A stretch of 64,000 nucleotides of DNA from IGN3 sp964436775. GTDB taxonomy: Bacteria; Bacteroidota; Ignavibacteria; Ignavibacteriales; Ignavibacteriaceae. Under the pieces are notes generated by a model. That model ran no database searches. It was not told the origin of the DNA and saw only the letters and a program-made list of their open reading frames with translations. Positions 32,812-41,140 of the stretch are shown one piece after another. The translations under genes and the position numbers were made by a program. The number at the start of each line of letters is the position of its first letter. The first letter of the stretch is position 1. The stretch lies in NCBI GenBank assembly GCA_964436775.1, contig CAYTEN010000001.1:1-64000 (forward strand), read 5' to 3'.

Positions 32812-34068
32812 ATGAAAGCTTATTTACTTTCGATTGGCGACGAATTACTAATTGGCCAAACAATTAACACAAATGTTGCTTACATAGGGAAGCTGGTTTC
32901 GGATATAAATATGTCGATTGAAAAATCAAGTGTAATTGGGGACGATCTTGAAACTATCATTGAAGAATTAGATTATGCTTTTGCTAAAGGCGATATTATT
33001 TTTCTTACTGGTGGCCTTGGCCCAACTCACGATGATGTAACTCGTGCGGCAATTGTTGATTACTTTAAAACTAAATTAGTTTTAAATGATGATGTGCTCG
33101 AAAATATAAAAAGTATGTTAGACCAAAGGGGAAGGAAATTAACCGAAACCCATAAAGATCAAGCAATGGTTCCGGAAATTGCAGAAGTTATAAGAAATGA
33201 AAATGGTACCGCTCCTGGTTATTGGATTGAGTGGAACAAAAAGATATTAATAGTTATGCCTGGAGTGCCATATGAGATGAAAGCAATGATGGACAATTTT
33301 ATCATTCCAAAATTAGTTGATAAGATTGGTGAGCCAAGTGAATACATTAATAAACTAACTTTGCAAACAACTGGAATTCCTGAATCTCTTTTATCTGAAA
33401 AAATGGGTGATTTAAAAGAATTGTTACAAGGCGCAGAGCTTGCGTTTTTACCAAATGAGTATGGAGTAAGGTTACGTATTACCGTTAAATCTTCAGAATT
33501 AGAAAAGGCTAAAGACTTATTATTAGAAATTGAGCAGAAGATAAGAGCTAAAATTGGTAGATATATTTATGGACGAGACGATGAAACTTTAGAAGAGGTA
33601 ATCGGACGATTATTAAAGGAAAGAGAGCTGAGAATTGCTGTTGCAGAATCCTGCACTGGTGGAGGTTTAAGCGATAGAATTACAAATGTTAATGGAAGCA
33701 GTAGTTATTTTGAGAGAGGTGTAGTGACTTACAGCAACGCGGCAAAAGTAGAATTATTGAAAGTTAATGAAGATATCATCGCAAAAGAAGGAGCCGTATC
33801 GCAGGAAGTTGCTATGCAAATGGCTGAAGGTGTGAAATCAATAAGCGGTGTAGATATTGGGATTTCACTAACGGGAATAATGGGTCCGACTGGGGCATCA
33901 ACAAACAAACCAGTTGGAACAGTTTTTATTGGGTATTGTGATAATAAAGTTTGTACTGCAAAAAGATTTCAGTTTGGTGATGATAGAATTTTAAATAAGC
34001 ATAGATCAACGCAAGCAGCATTAGAAATTTTAAGAAGAAATATACTCGGAATTCCGATTAATGAGTAG
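32812..34068 (+). CDS. cinA: CinA family protein (NMN deamidase / ADP-ribose pyrophosphatase type)
   Basis: The 418-residue protein has the two CinA domains. An N-terminal MoCF-like domain runs over about residues 1-170 (LSIGDELLIGQTINTNVAY, FLTGGLGPTHDD). A C-terminal PncC-type amidase runs over about 255-415 (AVAESCTGGGLSDRIT, GVVTYSNAAK, GISLTGIMGP). The family hydrolyses nicotinamide mononucleotide in pyridine nucleotide salvage and ADP-ribose. Association with recA, as here, is common in bacteria and gave the historical 'competence-induced' name. It overlaps thpR by 8 bases. Confidence 0.94.
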   Translation: MKAYLLSIGDELLIGQTINTNVAYIGKLVSDINMSIEKSSVIGDDLETIIEELDYAFAKGDIIFLTGGLGPTHDDVTRAAIVDYFKTKLVLNDDVLENIKSMLDQRGRKLTETHKDQAMVPEIAEVIRNENGTAPGYWIEWNKKILIVMPGVPYEMKAMMDNFIIPKLVDKIGEPSEYINKLTLQTTGIPESLLSEKMGDLKELLQGAELAFLPNEYGVRLRITVKSSELEKAKDLLLEIEQKIRAKIGRYIYGRDDETLEEVIGRLLKERELRIAVAESCTGGGLSDRITNVNGSSSYFERGVVTYSNAAKVELLKVNEDIIAKEGAVSQEVAMQMAEGVKSISGVDIGISLTGIMGPTGASTNKPVGTVFIGYCDNKVCTAKRFQFGDDRILNKHRSTQAALEILRRNILGIPINE

Positions 34069-34612
34069 ATTGTTTGTCGCACTTAATATGCATGAAACTG
34101 TTAAGTCTAAGTTAATCGAATTAAGAGATTCAGTTGCAGGGTCAAATTTTAAATGGGAAGCTAGAGAAAAACTACACTTAACACTAAAATTTATTGGAGA
34201 TGTTCCGGAAGTGAATTTAATTCCTATCAAATCTGAATTAGATTTTCTACACAATTTTGATCTTGTAAAATGTTCTATTATCAATTTTGGATTCTTTTTT
34301 AGAGATAAAAAGCCATCAATATTGTGGGCAGGGTTAAATATTGAAAAATCTATCTTTAAAATTATTGAAAATATTGATTTAAAATTGGAAAAATTTTCTG
34401 TTAAAAAAGAAAGTAGAAAGTTTAGTCCACATTTAACATTGTTAAGAATAAAAAAAGATCCAGGAATTAACTTTGTTAACAGTTTCAAAAATTTTACATT
34501 TGAACCATTAAATTTTACTGCGAATACAATTTCACTTTTTAGAAGTGAATTACATCCGAGTGGATCAAAATATTTTGAAATCAAAAATTATAAACTTAAA
34601 GAATTGGAGTAA
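34061..34612 (+). CDS. thpR: RNA 2',3'-cyclic phosphodiesterase (2H family)
   Basis: The 183-residue 2H phosphoesterase has two His-x-Thr motifs, H39-L-T41 in KLHLTLKFIG and H124-L-T126 in SPHLTLLR, the twin catalytic sites of the ThpR/LigT fold. The family opens 2',3'-cyclic phosphates on RNA ends. It is translationally coupled to cinA and recA, an arrangement seen in many bacteria. Confidence 0.93.
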   Translation: MSRLFVALNMHETVKSKLIELRDSVAGSNFKWEAREKLHLTLKFIGDVPEVNLIPIKSELDFLHNFDLVKCSIINFGFFFRDKKPSILWAGLNIEKSIFKIIENIDLKLEKFSVKKESRKFSPHLTLLRIKKDPGINFVNSFKNFTFEPLNFTANTISLFRSELHPSGSKYFEIKNYKLKELE

Positions 34613-34614
34613 TG

Positions 34615-35673
34615 ATGGCTACCGATAGGGAACAAAAACTTAAAATAATTGATGAGGCAATTGCCGGCATAGAAAAAACTTATGGTAAAGGCGCAATAAT
34701 GAAACTTGGTGACGGTATTGTAAATGATATCGAGGCTATTCCAACTGGTGCTCTATCGTTAGATATTGCCCTTGGCATTGGCGGTATTCCGCGAGGAAGA
34801 GTAATTGAGATTTATGGACCTGAGTCAAGCGGTAAAACGACTCTATGTCTTCACATAATTGCGGAAGCACAAAAATTGGGTGGACTTGCTGCATTTATTG
34901 ATGCTGAGCACGCACTTGATGTTAACTACGCAAAGAAATTAGGTGTTGATACACCTAACCTGCTTATTTCTCAACCTGATTTTGGTGAACAAGCGTTAGA
35001 GATCACTGATACGCTTGTTAGGAGTAATGCACTGGATGTTATTGTAATCGATTCAGTTGCTGCACTAGTACCGCGCTCTGAAATTGAGGGTGAAATGGGC
35101 GATGCAACTATGGCAGTGCAGGCTAGATTGATGTCTCAGGCTCTGAGAAAACTTACTGGTGCTATTTCTAAATCTAAAACCTCTGTTATTTTCATTAATC
35201 AATTAAGAAGCAAAATTGGAGTGATGTTTGGAAATCCTGAAACTACCACCGGTGGTAACGCACTTAAGTTTTATGCTTCTGTTAGAATTGATATAAGAAG
35301 AATTGCAGCTATTAAAGATGGTGAAAATGTAGTAGGCAATAGGACAAGAGTTAAAATAGTTAAAAGTAAAGTTGCTCCTCCATTTAAGCAAACGGAGATT
35401 GATATTATGTATAATGAAGGCATAAGCAAAACAGGTGATTTGGTTGATATGGCAACAGAACTGGGAATTGTTAAAAAAGGTGGTGCATGGTTTACTTATG
35501 GTGAAGATAGAATTCAAGGAAGAGAACAGTTTAAACAGAAACTAATTGAGTTTCCTGAAATGTGCAAGAGTCTTGAAATAGATATAAAAACCAAGCTTGG
35601 GCTACCAGGATTTAAAAATGAGTCGGTTGTAGAAGCAAAATCGGAAGAAAAACCTAAAGGAAAGAAAAAGTAA
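34615..35673 (+). CDS. recA: Recombinase A
   Basis: Strand-exchange ATPase and SOS coprotease. The protein is about 352 residues. It has the Walker A loop GPESSGKTT, the Walker B region VIVIDSVAALVPRSE, the L1/L2 DNA-binding loops around MGDATMAVQARLMSQALRK and NPETTTGGNALKFY, and a Lys-rich C-terminus. Two ATGs are possible (34612 overlapping the thpR stop, 34615). The second sits better with respect to the GGAG upstream. It is followed by recX. Confidence 0.98.
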   Translation: MATDREQKLKIIDEAIAGIEKTYGKGAIMKLGDGIVNDIEAIPTGALSLDIALGIGGIPRGRVIEIYGPESSGKTTLCLHIIAEAQKLGGLAAFIDAEHALDVNYAKKLGVDTPNLLISQPDFGEQALEITDTLVRSNALDVIVIDSVAALVPRSEIEGEMGDATMAVQARLMSQALRKLTGAISKSKTSVIFINQLRSKIGVMFGNPETTTGGNALKFYASVRIDIRRIAAIKDGENVVGNRTRVKIVKSKVAPPFKQTEIDIMYNEGISKTGDLVDMATELGIVKKGGAWFTYGEDRIQGREQFKQKLIEFPEMCKSLEIDIKTKLGLPGFKNESVVEAKSEEKPKGKKK

Positions 35674-35690
35674 ACAGTATTGAATGATAG

Positions 35691-36326
35691 ATGAAAATTG
35701 AACGAGTAAGTAGAAAAGATGAAAAGAATGTAAGTGTTTATTTCGATAACGATGAAAAACTGATATTATCTGAAGATGTATTTTATCAAAGCGGTCTAAG
35801 GAAAGGCGATGAGGTTTCCAATGACCGCTTTTCTTTATTTGTTGAACAAAATATTATTTATTATATCAAGCAAAGAGCGTTATCTTTTCTTTCAAGAAGA
35901 TTTCATTCTGAAAGAGAGTTACTGATAAAATTAAAAAATAAATCTTATGATGAAAAATTAATTAAAACAGTTTTAACCGATTTAACAGATAAAGGATTTA
36001 TTGATGATCGGGTTTTTACAAAACATTTTGTTGAAGAAAAATTAAATAAAAAAAGATGGGGGAAAAACAAAATTAAAGCAGCTCTTTTCAGCAAAGGGGT
36101 TAGCGGTTCAATCATTGATGAGACACTCCTAAATTTTAAAGACCATAGTACTGAACTTGATTTAGCTTTGGTATCAGCTGAAAAAAAAATTATTCAGTTA
36201 AAGAAGCGAAACATTAATCCCAAAAAATATAGACAAAAAATTACCGCGTTTTTAATATCTCGTGGATTTGATTTTGATACGTGTCATGAAGTTTGTGAAA
36301 AAATTATAAAGTCTGAATCTAATTAA
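35691..36326 (+). CDS. recX: Regulatory protein RecX
   Basis: Modulates RecA filament growth. The 211-residue, mostly helical protein has the tandem three-helix repeats of RecX: YIKQRALSFLSRRFHSERELL, LTDKGFIDDRVFTKHFVEEK, and KAALFSKGVSGSIIDETLL. It begins 17 bases after recA. Its 3' end overlaps the convergent Nudix gene by 8 bases. Confidence 0.92.
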   Translation: MKIERVSRKDEKNVSVYFDNDEKLILSEDVFYQSGLRKGDEVSNDRFSLFVEQNIIYYIKQRALSFLSRRFHSERELLIKLKNKSYDEKLIKTVLTDLTDKGFIDDRVFTKHFVEEKLNKKRWGKNKIKAALFSKGVSGSIIDETLLNFKDHSTELDLALVSAEKKIIQLKKRNINPKKYRQKITAFLISRGFDFDTCHEVCEKIIKSESN

Positions 36327-36753
36327 CCGGTTTAATCTTTTCCTTAAGTTTGGTCAAAAACGGTTTTAAATCTGTAAGAGTTATTTTTTCGGATGCATCA
36401 TTTAAGTTAAACCATTTTCGTTTTCGTAAATTCTTTTCGGGATAATCTTGTAATTCTTCTGATACTTCCATCGAAAATACTCGTATTAAAGATTTCCCAT
36501 TTTTCTTTTGCAATTTGAATGAGCCAAGTTCTACAGTTTCATTTTCTCCAATTACACCGGCTTCTTCAAAAGCTTCTTTCTTTGCTGATTCAAATGCTGA
36601 AAAGTTAAATTCAATAAAACCCTTTGGAAATATCCATTTTTTCTTTCGTATCGAGGTGATTAGCAAAACCTCTAATTCACCTTGATTAATACGGTAGGGA
36701 ATTACACATGATTGATTAAACTCATTTTCTAATTCTTTTATCTCTTCCATCAA
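36319..36753 (-). CDS. Nudix hydrolase with modified Nudix box
   Basis: The 144-residue protein has the beta strands and helix of a Nudix fold. The Nudix box reads GFIEFNFSAFESAKKEAFEEAG. Compared with G-x5-E-x7-REUxEExGU, the first Glu is Phe and Arg-Glu is Lys-Glu, while the metal-binding EExG is kept. WIFPKGFIEF and VRVFSMEVSE-like segments fit the DIPP/Ap4A branch. The substrate (for example diphosphoinositol, dinucleoside polyphosphate) is unknown. It converges on recX with an 8-base overlap and no terminator between them. Confidence 0.82.
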   Translation of the reverse strand: MMEEIKELENEFNQSCVIPYRINQGELEVLLITSIRKKKWIFPKGFIEFNFSAFESAKKEAFEEAGVIGENETVELGSFKLQKKNGKSLIRVFSMEVSEELQDYPEKNLRKRKWFNLNDASEKITLTDLKPFLTKLKEKIKPVN

Positions 36754-36947
36754 AATGATATTTGAAATTAAATATTTTTAATAAAAATCTTTTTCCGTTT
36801 TAAAATAGTTTATTATTACAATAGATAAAAATATTATTGGAGAATAATAACTGGAGATATATCAAGAGTAGATTAACTAATAAATTCTCATTGTAATTAT
36901 ATTTTTCTATATTTAATTTTTATATGTAAGAATAACAGGAATCCTAA

Positions 36948-37766
36948 ATGAATAAATCAGATAAAAATGATAAGGTAATTTCCGCTTATGAAAAAGCCGC
37001 ACAGGATGGGATTGATCCGCGATGCATTCCTCAAAAATTAACCGGGCCTGTTCCACAACACGATGAGATTATTTATCCCTCTTATCCAAAAAGTGATCAG
37101 GAAAGCTGGAAGTATCTTTATGACAGACAAATGAAATTTTTGCCCGGCAGAGCTTGTGAGGAATATCTAGAAGGTGCAGAAAAAATAAATCTATCTCCAG
37201 ATAAAATTCCATATTTAAAAGATTTGAGCCACATATTTTTTGGTACAACGGGATGGAAAGTGGCAAGAGTACCAGGTTTAATACACGAACAAGATTTTTT
37301 TGGAATGCTGAAGAGAAAAATTTTCCCTTCAACAGATTATATCCGAGGAAAAGAAGAACTGGATTATACACCTGCACCCGATCTTTTCCACGATATATTT
37401 GGTCATATGCCATTGCTTACAAATAAAAATTTTGCCTCATTCTATCAAAAATTTGGAGAAGCTGCTCACAAGGCTGTTGGAATTAATCGAACTTATCTTG
37501 AAACATTTCATTGGTTTACGGTTGAGTTTGGTTTGATTAAAAAGCAAGAAGGTATGCGTATTTATGGGGCGGGGATTATTTCATCTCATGGTGAAGTTCA
37601 AAATACTTTATCAAAAAACGTAGAGGTTAAAAATTTTGATCCCGAAACCATAATCCATCAAGAATATGATGTCTGGCATTTGCAACCAATCCTTTTTGCG
37701 ATAGAATCTTTTGAGCAGTTAGAAGATGGATTTAAAGTCTGGACTAGAAAAGCAGGATTAATTTGA
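36948..37766 (+). CDS. Aromatic amino acid hydroxylase (phenylalanine 4-monooxygenase-like)
   Basis: Pterin-dependent mononuclear iron hydroxylase of 272 residues, the size of bacterial PhhA. The facial triad is H148 and H153 in DLFHDIFGHMP plus E193 in WFTVEFGL. The substrate/pterin segments VARVPGLIHEQDFF and YTPAPDLFHD are also conserved. It needs tetrahydropterin, and a possible biosynthetic set (PTPS, FolE, SDR) lies 1.1-2.8 kb downstream. I see no pterin-4a-carbinolamine dehydratase in the window. Phe is the likeliest substrate. Trp or Tyr specificity cannot be excluded from sequence alone. Confidence 0.9.
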   Translation: MNKSDKNDKVISAYEKAAQDGIDPRCIPQKLTGPVPQHDEIIYPSYPKSDQESWKYLYDRQMKFLPGRACEEYLEGAEKINLSPDKIPYLKDLSHIFFGTTGWKVARVPGLIHEQDFFGMLKRKIFPSTDYIRGKEELDYTPAPDLFHDIFGHMPLLTNKNFASFYQKFGEAAHKAVGINRTYLETFHWFTVEFGLIKKQEGMRIYGAGIISSHGEVQNTLSKNVEVKNFDPETIIHQEYDVWHLQPILFAIESFEQLEDGFKVWTRKAGLI

Positions 37767-37917
37767 AGTTAAATGGAACTTTTATCTCATCGTCTTGTTA
37801 CCTATATCACCAAGTGATTGTATTTTTTGTATATCCAAGCCCTTTTGGTTAATTTTATTAAGAAAAAGTAGATAGCTTTCCTAAAAAATCTAAATTAAAA
37901 TTATTAAGGAGTTTAAA

Positions 37918-38388
37918 ATGGCACTAAAAATTGGAGATAAAGCCCCTGATTTTACATTGTTTAATCAAGACGGCGAAGCAGTTTCACTTAGTTCATTCAG
38001 AGGGAAAAATGTAGTTGTTCTTTTTTTCCCGGCGGCAAATACCGGCGCCTGTACCAAAGAGATGTGTACTTTTAGAGATGAGCTTAAAGTATATGAAAAT
38101 TTTAATGCAAAAATATTAGGAATTAGCGTTGACACCCATTTTGCATTAAAAATGTTTCATGATAAAAATAATTATAATTTCCCGTTACTTAGTGATTTTA
38201 ATAAAAAAACTATCAAAGCATATGATGTTATGTTAGATGTTTTTGTGCCTGGTAAATTTGATTATTTTAATACTGCAAAGCGTGCTGCATTTGTTGTGGA
38301 TAAAAATGGGAATATAAAATATTTTGAAGTGCTTGCAAATCCAGGCGATCAACCAAATTTTGATGGAATTAAAAAAGCATTAAATTAA
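37918..38388 (+). CDS. Peroxiredoxin (AhpE/Bcp-like)
   Basis: The 156-residue thioredoxin-fold peroxidase has its peroxidatic cysteine in ANTGACTKEMCTF, and a second cysteine five residues later could be the resolving residue as in Bcp. GDKAPDFTLFNQDG and FPLLSDFNKKTIKAYDV are standard peroxiredoxin blocks. AAGGAGTTTAAA precedes the ATG. It is followed after 22 bases by a second, Bcp-type peroxiredoxin. Confidence 0.92.
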   Translation: MALKIGDKAPDFTLFNQDGEAVSLSSFRGKNVVVLFFPAANTGACTKEMCTFRDELKVYENFNAKILGISVDTHFALKMFHDKNNYNFPLLSDFNKKTIKAYDVMLDVFVPGKFDYFNTAKRAAFVVDKNGNIKYFEVLANPGDQPNFDGIKKALN

Positions 38389-38410
38389 ATATTAACTGGA
38401 GTAATTGCTC

Positions 38411-38869
38411 ATGCCAGAAGTTGGTAAAAAAGCTCCTGATTTTTCTTTAATAGATCAGGATGGTAAAAAAAAATCTTTAAAAGACTTTAAGGGTAAAAAA
38501 GTAATACTATATTTTTATCCTAAAGATAATACATCAGGTTGCACTAAAGAGGCATGTAATTTTAGAGATGATTTTCCAAAATTCAAAAAAACAGATGCTA
38601 TCATACTTGGCGTTAGTCCAGATTCAGTCGAATCACACAAAAAATTTGCAAGCAAATATAATTTACCTTTCACACTTCTTTCTGATGAGGATAAAAAAGT
38701 ATTGAAGAAGTATGATGTTTGGAAAGAAAAAAGTATGTACGGAAGAAAGTATATGGGTGTTGTAAGAACAACCTATGTAATTGATGAAAATGGAAAGATC
38801 AAAAATGTATTCAATAAAGTGAAAGTTGATGGACACAATTCAGAAGTGATGGAAGCGTTAAAGGGATAA
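38411..38869 (+). CDS. bcp: Thioredoxin-dependent peroxiredoxin Bcp
   Basis: The 152-residue peroxidase reduces hydrogen peroxide and organic hydroperoxides. The motif TSGCTKEACNFRD has the peroxidatic and resolving cysteines in the C-x4-C spacing of E. coli Bcp. GKKAPDFSLIDQDG and FTLLSDEDKKVLKKYDVW complete the family pattern. I prefer the ATG at 38411 over a TTG at 38405 because the GGAG at 38398-38401 is better spaced. The PTPS gene follows after one base. Confidence 0.94.
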   Translation: MPEVGKKAPDFSLIDQDGKKKSLKDFKGKKVILYFYPKDNTSGCTKEACNFRDDFPKFKKTDAIILGVSPDSVESHKKFASKYNLPFTLLSDEDKKVLKKYDVWKEKSMYGRKYMGVVRTTYVIDENGKIKNVFNKVKVDGHNSEVMEALKG

Positions 38870-38870
38870 A

Positions 38871-39278
38871 ATGGTATATATAACGAGAAGAGAAACATTT
38901 GCCGCGGCTCATCGGCTATTTCAGGTCGGATTAAGTGATAAAGAGAATTTTAAGTTATTTGGGAAATGCAGCAATCCAAATTGGCATGGACACAATTATA
39001 CTTTAGAAGTGGTTGTTGCGGGAGAAGTAAATCCTGAAACAGGATTTGTTCTAGATATAAAAAAACTAAAAGAAATAATTCATCAATACGTCATAAATAA
39101 AGTTGATCATAAGAATCTTAATATAGACACAGATTTTATGAAAGATCTTATTCCAACTTCGGAAAATATTGTAATGGCTATTTGGAAGCAGTTAGTTGAT
39201 AAAATACCCGGTGGCAAATTGTACTCAGTAAAACTATATGAAACTGAAAACAATTATTTTGAATATCGCGGAGAATAA
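38871..39278 (+). CDS. 6-pyruvoyl-tetrahydropterin synthase family protein
   Basis: The 135-residue T-fold protein has zinc ligands H14 (AAAHRL), H39 and H41 (WHGHNY) and catalytic C33. The spacing C-x5-HGH (CSNPNWHGH) is that of eukaryotic-type PTPS, whereas QueD proteins usually have C-x3-HGH. This, the neighbouring folE and SDR genes and the nearby hydroxylase favour tetrahydrobiopterin synthesis over queuosine synthesis. Because tgt is present in the genome, a QueD role is still possible. RBS and start are simple: ATG one base after bcp. Confidence 0.85.
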   Translation: MVYITRRETFAAAHRLFQVGLSDKENFKLFGKCSNPNWHGHNYTLEVVVAGEVNPETGFVLDIKKLKEIIHQYVINKVDHKNLNIDTDFMKDLIPTSENIVMAIWKQLVDKIPGGKLYSVKLYETENNYFEYRGE

Positions 39279-39279
39279 A

Positions 39280-39846
39280 TTGAATAAAAATAAAACAATG
39301 GATCTTATCAATAATTTAATCACTGAAATTGGAGAAGACCCAAAACGTGAAGGATTACTAAGCACTCCTAAAAGAGTTGCCGAAGCTTATGAATTTTTGA
39401 CGAAAGGATATCATCAAAATATAGAAGAAGTTTTAAATGATGCAATCTTCACTGAAAAGTACGATGAAATGGTAGTAGTGAAGAATATTGATTTTTATAG
39501 TTTATGTGAACACCATATGTTACCATTTTATGGAAAAGTTCATGTTGCATATATCCCAAATGGAAAAATTGTTGGATTAAGTAAAATTCCAAGAATTGTT
39601 GATGTATTTGCACGAAGACTTCAAGTTCAGGAAAGAATGACTCAACAGATTGCAGATACACTTGATAAATATTTACAACCAATTGGAGTAGCAGTTGTTT
39701 TGGAGGCTTTTCATATGTGTATGATGATGCGAGGTGTTGAAAAACAAAATTCGTCTGCTACGTCAAGTGCTATGCACGGTGTATTTAAAGATGATGCGAA
39801 AACAAGAACCGAATTTCTTGACTTAATATCAATGCGGAACTTATGA
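39280..39846 (+). CDS. folE: GTP cyclohydrolase I FolE
   Basis: Converts GTP to 7,8-dihydroneopterin triphosphate, the entry to folate and biopterin. Zinc ligands C76, H79 and C147 are present (SLCEHHMLP and HMCMMMRGV), as are LSKIPRIVDVFARRLQVQE and the C-terminal RTEFLDLI. I start the gene at TTG 39280, two bases after the PTPS stop, because GGAG at 39270-39273 is ideally placed. A longer frame from an ATG at 39238 would overlap the PTPS gene by 41 bases. Length is 188 residues, typical of the family. Confidence 0.95.
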   Translation: MNKNKTMDLINNLITEIGEDPKREGLLSTPKRVAEAYEFLTKGYHQNIEEVLNDAIFTEKYDEMVVVKNIDFYSLCEHHMLPFYGKVHVAYIPNGKIVGLSKIPRIVDVFARRLQVQERMTQQIADTLDKYLQPIGVAVVLEAFHMCMMMRGVEKQNSSATSSAMHGVFKDDAKTRTEFLDLISMRNL

Positions 39847-40556
39847 CAAAAAATAAATCAGGTATCTGGATTACTGGTGCAAGCTCAGGAATAGGAAGAT
39901 CTGCTGCTATTGAATTTGCAAAAACTGGATGTGATGTTTTTGTATCTTCAAGAAGGGTTAGTGAACTAGAAAGATTAAATTCTGAATTAGATGAGCAAAA
40001 ACTTTCGGTAGAAATATTTCCCTGCAATATCGCATCAAGTCAAAACGTTGATCAGACTATTAAAAAAATTACAGCGAATCATAAAATAAATTGTTTAGTC
40101 AATAATGCTGGAATTACCTCCTTTAAACTAGCTGAAGAAAATTCAGTTAATGAGATAAATGAAATTATAAACATAAATTTACTTGGTTCAATTTATACTA
40201 TTAGAGCTGTTCTTCCTCATATGATATCAAATGGAGGAGGAACAATCATCAATATTCTTTCCGTCGTTACTAAAAAAACTTTTACTAGAAGCACAGCATA
40301 TTCAGCTTCAAAATGGGGATTGCTGGGTTATTCAAATGCATTGCGAGAAGAAGTTAGACATCATAATATTAAAGTTGTTAATCTTATTCCCGGAGCCACG
40401 GAAACACCAATCTGGTCAAAAGAATTAAGGAATCAACATTCAGAAAGAATGATGTCTAGCGAAGAAATTGCTCGTGTTTTGGTTTGGGCTTATCTGCAAA
40501 AGGAGAATTTGGTTACTGAAGAAATAGTTCTTAGACCAATTCAGGGCGATCTATAA
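39843..40556 (+). CDS. Short-chain dehydrogenase/reductase, possible sepiapterin reductase role
   Basis: Classical SDR of 237 residues with the NAD(P)-binding TGASSGIG (residues 12-19), NNAG at the base of the sheet, the catalytic Ser in INILSVV, YSASK (Tyr-x3-Lys) and the PG motif LIPGATETP. The R37-R38 pair after the second strand (VSSRRVSEL) suggests NADPH. It overlaps folE by four bases. By position it could carry out the last reduction of tetrahydrobiopterin synthesis after FolE and PTPS, but SDR sequence alone does not fix the substrate. Confidence 0.85.
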   Translation: MTKNKSGIWITGASSGIGRSAAIEFAKTGCDVFVSSRRVSELERLNSELDEQKLSVEIFPCNIASSQNVDQTIKKITANHKINCLVNNAGITSFKLAEENSVNEINEIININLLGSIYTIRAVLPHMISNGGGTIINILSVVTKKTFTRSTAYSASKWGLLGYSNALREEVRHHNIKVVNLIPGATETPIWSKELRNQHSERMMSSEEIARVLVWAYLQKENLVTEEIVLRPIQGDL

Positions 40557-40579
40557 AAAAGCCGGTTTGCCCGGCTTTT
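40557..40579 (+). terminator. Bidirectional terminator after the pterin genes
   Basis: AAAAGCCGG and CCGGCTTTT form a perfect 9-bp stem with a 5-base loop immediately after the SDR stop. The A- and T-tracts also serve the convergent Spy-like gene. Confidence 0.85.
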
Positions 40580-40612
40580 TAGGTATGGTAAATTAAATTT
40601 TAACGACGATTA

Positions 40613-41101
40613 TCATTCAGGATTATTATCTCGATCTTGACTTCTGTTATGCATCCTATCTTTCATACCTTTTCTCATATGCAGTTTCATTTTATCAGCC
40701 TTTAATTGCATGTCTTTCCAAATCTGTTTTTGATTTGCATCCAAAATTTCATAAACGTCCATCTGATGGTTAATTTTTTCAGCTTCAATTTTATTTTTGA
40801 CTTCTTGCATTTCTTTTGTTACTCTCAACATGTCATCTCTTTTGACTATATCACCTGAAAGAATCTTTTCTTTCTCTAATTCTTTTTTCTTAAGCTGTAA
40901 GGTTAAATCTATTAAACGATCCTGAAAGTTTAATCTCAGATCTGAAATCTTTTTTTCTTGATCTGCATTTAATTGTAATTTCTTTTTGACCATCTCACGC
41001 ATATCACCCCGTCTACCATCATTTTTCATTTGAGCGAAATTAACTGAGCTAAAAAACAGTATTATCAGCAAAGATAACACTACATATTTTAGATTTTTCA
41101 T
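40613..41101 (-). CDS. Spy/CpxP-like periplasmic protein (first copy)
   Basis: Secreted helical protein of 162 residues. The signal peptide (KYVVLSLLIILFFSSVNFAQ) is followed by a charged alpha-helical hairpin with LNADQEKKISDLRLNFQDRLIDL, a variant of the LTxxQ motif of the Spy/CpxP/ZraP group, and a Met/His/Arg-rich tail. Such proteins act as periplasmic chaperones or metal sensors. A longer frame reaches 41149, but the ATG at 41101 has AAAGG at the right distance and starts the signal peptide. It is divergent from the ECF sigma gene and shares its promoter sequence. Confidence 0.8.
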   Translation of the reverse strand: MKNLKYVVLSLLIILFFSSVNFAQMKNDGRRGDMREMVKKKLQLNADQEKKISDLRLNFQDRLIDLTLQLKKKELEKEKILSGDIVKRDDMLRVTKEMQEVKNKIEAEKINHQMDVYEILDANQKQIWKDMQLKADKMKLHMRKGMKDRMHNRSQDRDNNPE

Positions 41102-41140
41102 TTTTTTACCTTTCAATTTATTTAATGAATTATTTTGTCC

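Noticed and set aside
34030..34584. A 184-codon minus-strand open frame opposite thpR
   Set aside because: No recognisable domain and no RBS, and it is completely covered by thpR with its two HxT motifs.
38871..39278. Calling the PTPS-family gene queD because tgt is in the window
   Set aside because: tgt is 30 kb away, the C-x5-HGH spacing is that of biopterin PTPS, and folE and an SDR are coupled to this gene. QueD is kept only as an alternative.
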